From Candidatus Bathyarchaeota archaeon (GTDB taxonomy: Archaea; Thermoproteota; Bathyarchaeia; 40CM-2-53-6; RBG-13-38-9): DNA of 7,757 nt. The notes below the pieces were generated by a model. It was not told where the DNA came from. It did no database searches and worked only from the letters and a program-made list of their open reading frames with translations. Below, piece after piece: positions 6,380 to 7,757 of the stretch. The stretch's first letter is position 1, and each line of letters starts with the position of its first letter. The DNA is taken from positions 1 to 7,757 of the forward strand of contig JAPKYM010000224.1 in the NCBI GenBank assembly GCA_026394315.1. Reading direction: 5' to 3'. The translations under genes and the position numbers were made by a program.

Positions 6380-7024
6380 CTATGTAGCCGAGACCCAACC
6401 TTCACAGGTCTTTATGCCATCTATGACATCTCTGGCATAGGCGTCAGCCCCAACGCTTTTAGTGAATTCTTCTGTCAATGGAGCCCCGCCCAAGATTACC
6501 TTCACCTTATCGCGTATAGAAGAGGCCTTCAGGGCCTCGAGAACTTCTCCTATCCTCATCATTGTTGTGCTCGTCAGTGCTGAAACTCCGATTATATTTG
6601 GCGACTCATCCTTGGTGGCCTTCACGAATTTGTCTGCAGGTACGTCTATGCCTAGATCTACTACCTCAAATCCTGCACCCATCAGACTTACAATGACAAG
6701 GTTCTTACCGATATCGTGTAGGTCTCCGGGAGCACTGCCAATTATGACTTTGCCTTTGTACTTGACCTGCCCTCCTGTGAGGTGGGGTTTCAGCAGGTCA
6801 GAGGCAGCCTTCATTATTGTTCCCGCAATTATCAGTTCACTGATGAAGTACTCGCAGGACTCAAATTTCCGTCCTACGACGCTGCTTGCTTCTCTCATAG
6901 TATCCATTATCTCGTAGGGGGAGATACCACTCTTCAGAGCTTCCTTCGTCACATCCAATGTCTGTTCGAGATTCAGATCAACGATGGATTGTTTGAATTT
7001 CTCGAGGCTATCTTTCTTGCTCAT
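6380..7024 (-). CDS. Methyltransferase corrinoid protein (MtaC/MtbC/MttC type)
   Basis: This is a cobalamin-binding carrier that receives a methyl group from a substrate-specific methyltransferase and passes it to a second one. From ATG 7024 the product is 214 residues, the usual family length. Residues 1-85 form the helical cap domain (B12-binding 2 type). Residues 90-210 form the Rossmann-like B12-binding domain with GDLHDIGKN (100-108; H103 is the expected lower axial cobalt ligand), GVSAL (146-150) and LGGAP (178-182). The ATG is preferred to GTG 7033, because GGTGATC at 7028-7034 is an excellent Shine-Dalgarno sequence 4-5 bases before it. The gene directly follows a URO-D type methyltransferase, 10 bases after its stop, so the two form an operon. 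The methyl donor (methanol, methylamine, methoxyl aromatic or other) cannot be told, because no substrate-specific methyltransferase is in the window. Confidence 0.93.
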   Translation of the reverse strand: MSKKDSLEKFKQSIVDLNLEQTLDVTKEALKSGISPYEIMDTMREASSVVGRKFESCEYFISELIIAGTIMKAASDLLKPHLTGGQVKYKGKVIIGSAPGDLHDIGKNLVIVSLMGAGFEVVDLGIDVPADKFVKATKDESPNIIGVSALTSTTMMRIGEVLEALKASSIRDKVKVILGGAPLTEEFTKSVGADAYARDVIDGIKTCEGWVSAT

Positions 7025-7027
7025 TGA

Positions 7028-7036
7028 GATCACCTT
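7028..7036 (-). promoter_or_regulatory. Ribosome binding site of the corrinoid gene, overlapping the upstream stop
   Basis: The minus strand reads AAGGTGATC just before the ATG at 7024, and GGTGATC is complementary to the archaeal 16S 3' end. The AA comes from the TAA stop of the methyltransferase gene (7035-7037), so the two genes are likely translationally coupled. The site decides the start in favour of ATG 7024. Confidence 0.7.
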
Positions 7037-7703
7037 AAACGGCTATCGGGTACCTTCCATGTTTGATAACAGAATCATAAAGTGCACATACATTCCATGG
7101 CTGAACCTCTGGCTGTATTATGTGTCCTGGCGCTACTATCAAGCCTCCGCCAGCAGCGCCAGCCTTTATGACTCTAATTACCTCGGCTTCTACATCGGCA
7201 GGCGTTCCTCGGGGCAGAACCCTTTGCGAGCTGACCCCGCCGCAGAAGGCCATTTTGTCTCCGTACTTCTTCTTCAGACTCTCCAAACCCATGTTTGGGC
7301 ACTCTGGCTGTACGGGGTTGAGGACGTTGACGCCCTCTTCAATATAGTCCTTGATGTACATCTCTACATCCCCGCAGCTATGAAGATAGATCTTTCCAGC
7401 TGTCTTCTTGTGTATGAAATCGTAGATCTGCTTATGTCTAGGCTTAATGAAATTCCTGTAGGTCTTTGGACTCAGAAGACCTGAGGTTTGTGCGCCCATA
7501 TCATCTGCAACCCCCACAAGGGTACAATAGTCACCGATCTGATCGAGCATCATCCCGTACATTTGGATTAGTATTTTAGTGATTTTGTCGAGCAGCGCAT
7601 TTGCTATGTGCGGCCTGAAGTGGATATCTTCCAAAAACTTGTTGACTCGTTTGTTTATCCTTTTTGAGTAGCGGTGTTCCGGTGAAACCGATAAATATAG
7701 CAT
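7035..7703 (-). CDS. URO-D/MtaA-type methyltransferase, N-terminally truncated
   Basis: This is the C-terminal two thirds of a uroporphyrinogen decarboxylase-fold methyltransferase, which would transfer the methyl group from the corrinoid partner to a thiol or pterin cofactor. Conserved stretches run from FLEDIHFRPHIANALLDKI (from residue 23) through GVADDMGAQ and FIKPRHKQIYDFI to LHSCGDV, FCGGVSSQ and HIIQPEV. H108, C110 and C154 form the HxC...C zinc site expected of this methyltransferase group. Family members are about 340-380 residues and this frame gives only 222. The in-frame codons before residue 22 (MLYLSVSPEHRYSKRI...) are not family-like; in the next frame the same DNA encodes part of HsdR. 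An in-frame stop at 7707-7709 closes the frame. The first 110-150 residues are therefore missing, so the gene is likely non-functional, or the junction is an assembly chimera. The zinc site and cofactor end are intact. Confidence 0.85.
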   Translation of the reverse strand: MLYLSVSPEHRYSKRINKRVNKFLEDIHFRPHIANALLDKITKILIQMYGMMLDQIGDYCTLVGVADDMGAQTSGLLSPKTYRNFIKPRHKQIYDFIHKKTAGKIYLHSCGDVEMYIKDYIEEGVNVLNPVQPECPNMGLESLKKKYGDKMAFCGGVSSQRVLPRGTPADVEAEVIRVIKAGAAGGGLIVAPGHIIQPEVQPWNVCALYDSVIKHGRYPIAV

Positions 7704-7755
7704 TTTTCAAAATTGCTTTCATTGCTTTGTGCATCTTGCCACTTTCGGATCTATG
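7576..7755 (-). pseudogene. hsdR: Fragment of type I restriction enzyme subunit R (HsdR), broken at 3' end
   Basis: Read leftwards from the window edge, this frame gives HRSESGKMHKAMKAI, then LKNAIFIGFTGTPLLKKDK, then QTSQQVFGRYP. This matches the helicase core of HsdR: the HR that ends the DEAH box, the SGKxHKAM segment, and motif III (FTGTP) followed by LLKKDK and a VFG turn. HsdR is the ATP-driven translocase and nuclease subunit of type I restriction-modification systems. The homology ends at about 7630 and the frame runs only to a stop at 7576-7578 through non-homologous residues, overlapping the methyltransferase frame. The rest of the N-terminal part would lie beyond the window. This is a truncated piece, so no active system can be claimed. 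Confidence 0.75.
7624..7645 (-). other. Junction between HsdR-like and URO-D-like coding sense
   Basis: To the right of about 7640 only the HsdR frame is meaningful; to the left of about 7625 only the methyltransferase frame is. The shared bases around TTTTTGGAAGAT read VFGR in one frame and FLED in the other, both family-like, so the exact breakpoint is hidden in a short stretch of shared sequence. Confidence 0.65.
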
Positions 7756-7757
7756 GC

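Noticed and set aside
6462..6917. 151-residue plus-strand ORF opposite the corrinoid protein
   Set aside because: Antisense to a clear B12-binding protein with intact motifs; no independent coding evidence.
7120..7484. Plus-strand ORFs opposite the methyltransferase
   Set aside because: They mirror conserved minus-strand methyltransferase codons and lack starts or recognisable motifs.
1..7757. CRISPR array, prophage or complete defence system
   Set aside because: No regularly spaced direct repeats, integrase or phage structural genes are visible, and the only restriction gene is a short HsdR fragment.

Overview
The window reads as genomic DNA of a mesophilic archaeon, most likely from the TACK side (Bathyarchaeia-like or a relative). 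The support is a group II chaperonin (thermosome) gene with an archaeal BRE/TATA promoter and a GAGGT ribosome binding site, a large secreted/membrane protein with an archaeal-style CFI box, and a corrinoid protein next to a URO-D type methyltransferase. The lineage is an inference; the archaeal assignment is strong.

Layout. Positions 1-165 look like the right end of an IS200/IS605-type element: a possible TnpB tail, then the hairpin typical of these ends. Positions 183-235 carry two interlocked 8-bp inverted repeats. The thermosome gene (260-1891, minus) is complete. A 235-bp divergent intergenic region holds its promoter and the probable promoter of a plus-strand block (2127-6342). That block starts with a large exported protein carrying an HExxH metallopeptidase motif, many beta-sandwich repeats, an Ig-like domain, a CFI box and C-terminal membrane helices. 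It is split into two overlapping frames (2127-2951 and 2900-5218), apparently by a lost base in a GGGG run near 2864-2867 or by a larger out-of-frame deletion. It is followed closely by a zinc-ribbon protein (to 5697), a candidate terminator, and a 191-residue protein I do not recognise (5767-6342).

Convergent to this block, on the minus strand, is a two-gene methyl-transfer operon: a URO-D/MtaA-type methyltransferase fragment (7035-7703), then a complete corrinoid protein (6380-7024) whose ribosome binding site abuts the methyltransferase stop codon. These would work as a methylated corrinoid carrier and its partner zinc methyltransferase, moving C1 units from methylated compounds to a cofactor.

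The right edge is abnormal. The methyltransferase lacks its N-terminal part. In its place, in the next frame, is a piece of a type I restriction HsdR subunit (DEAH-box tail and FTGTP helicase motif). The switch falls within a few bases near 7625-7645. It is either a real illegitimate recombination or a chimeric assembly. No complete new defence system is visible. The best leads are this junction, the exported HExxH/CFI-box protein with its zinc-ribbon neighbour, and the IS605-like end with adjacent interlocked inverted repeats.
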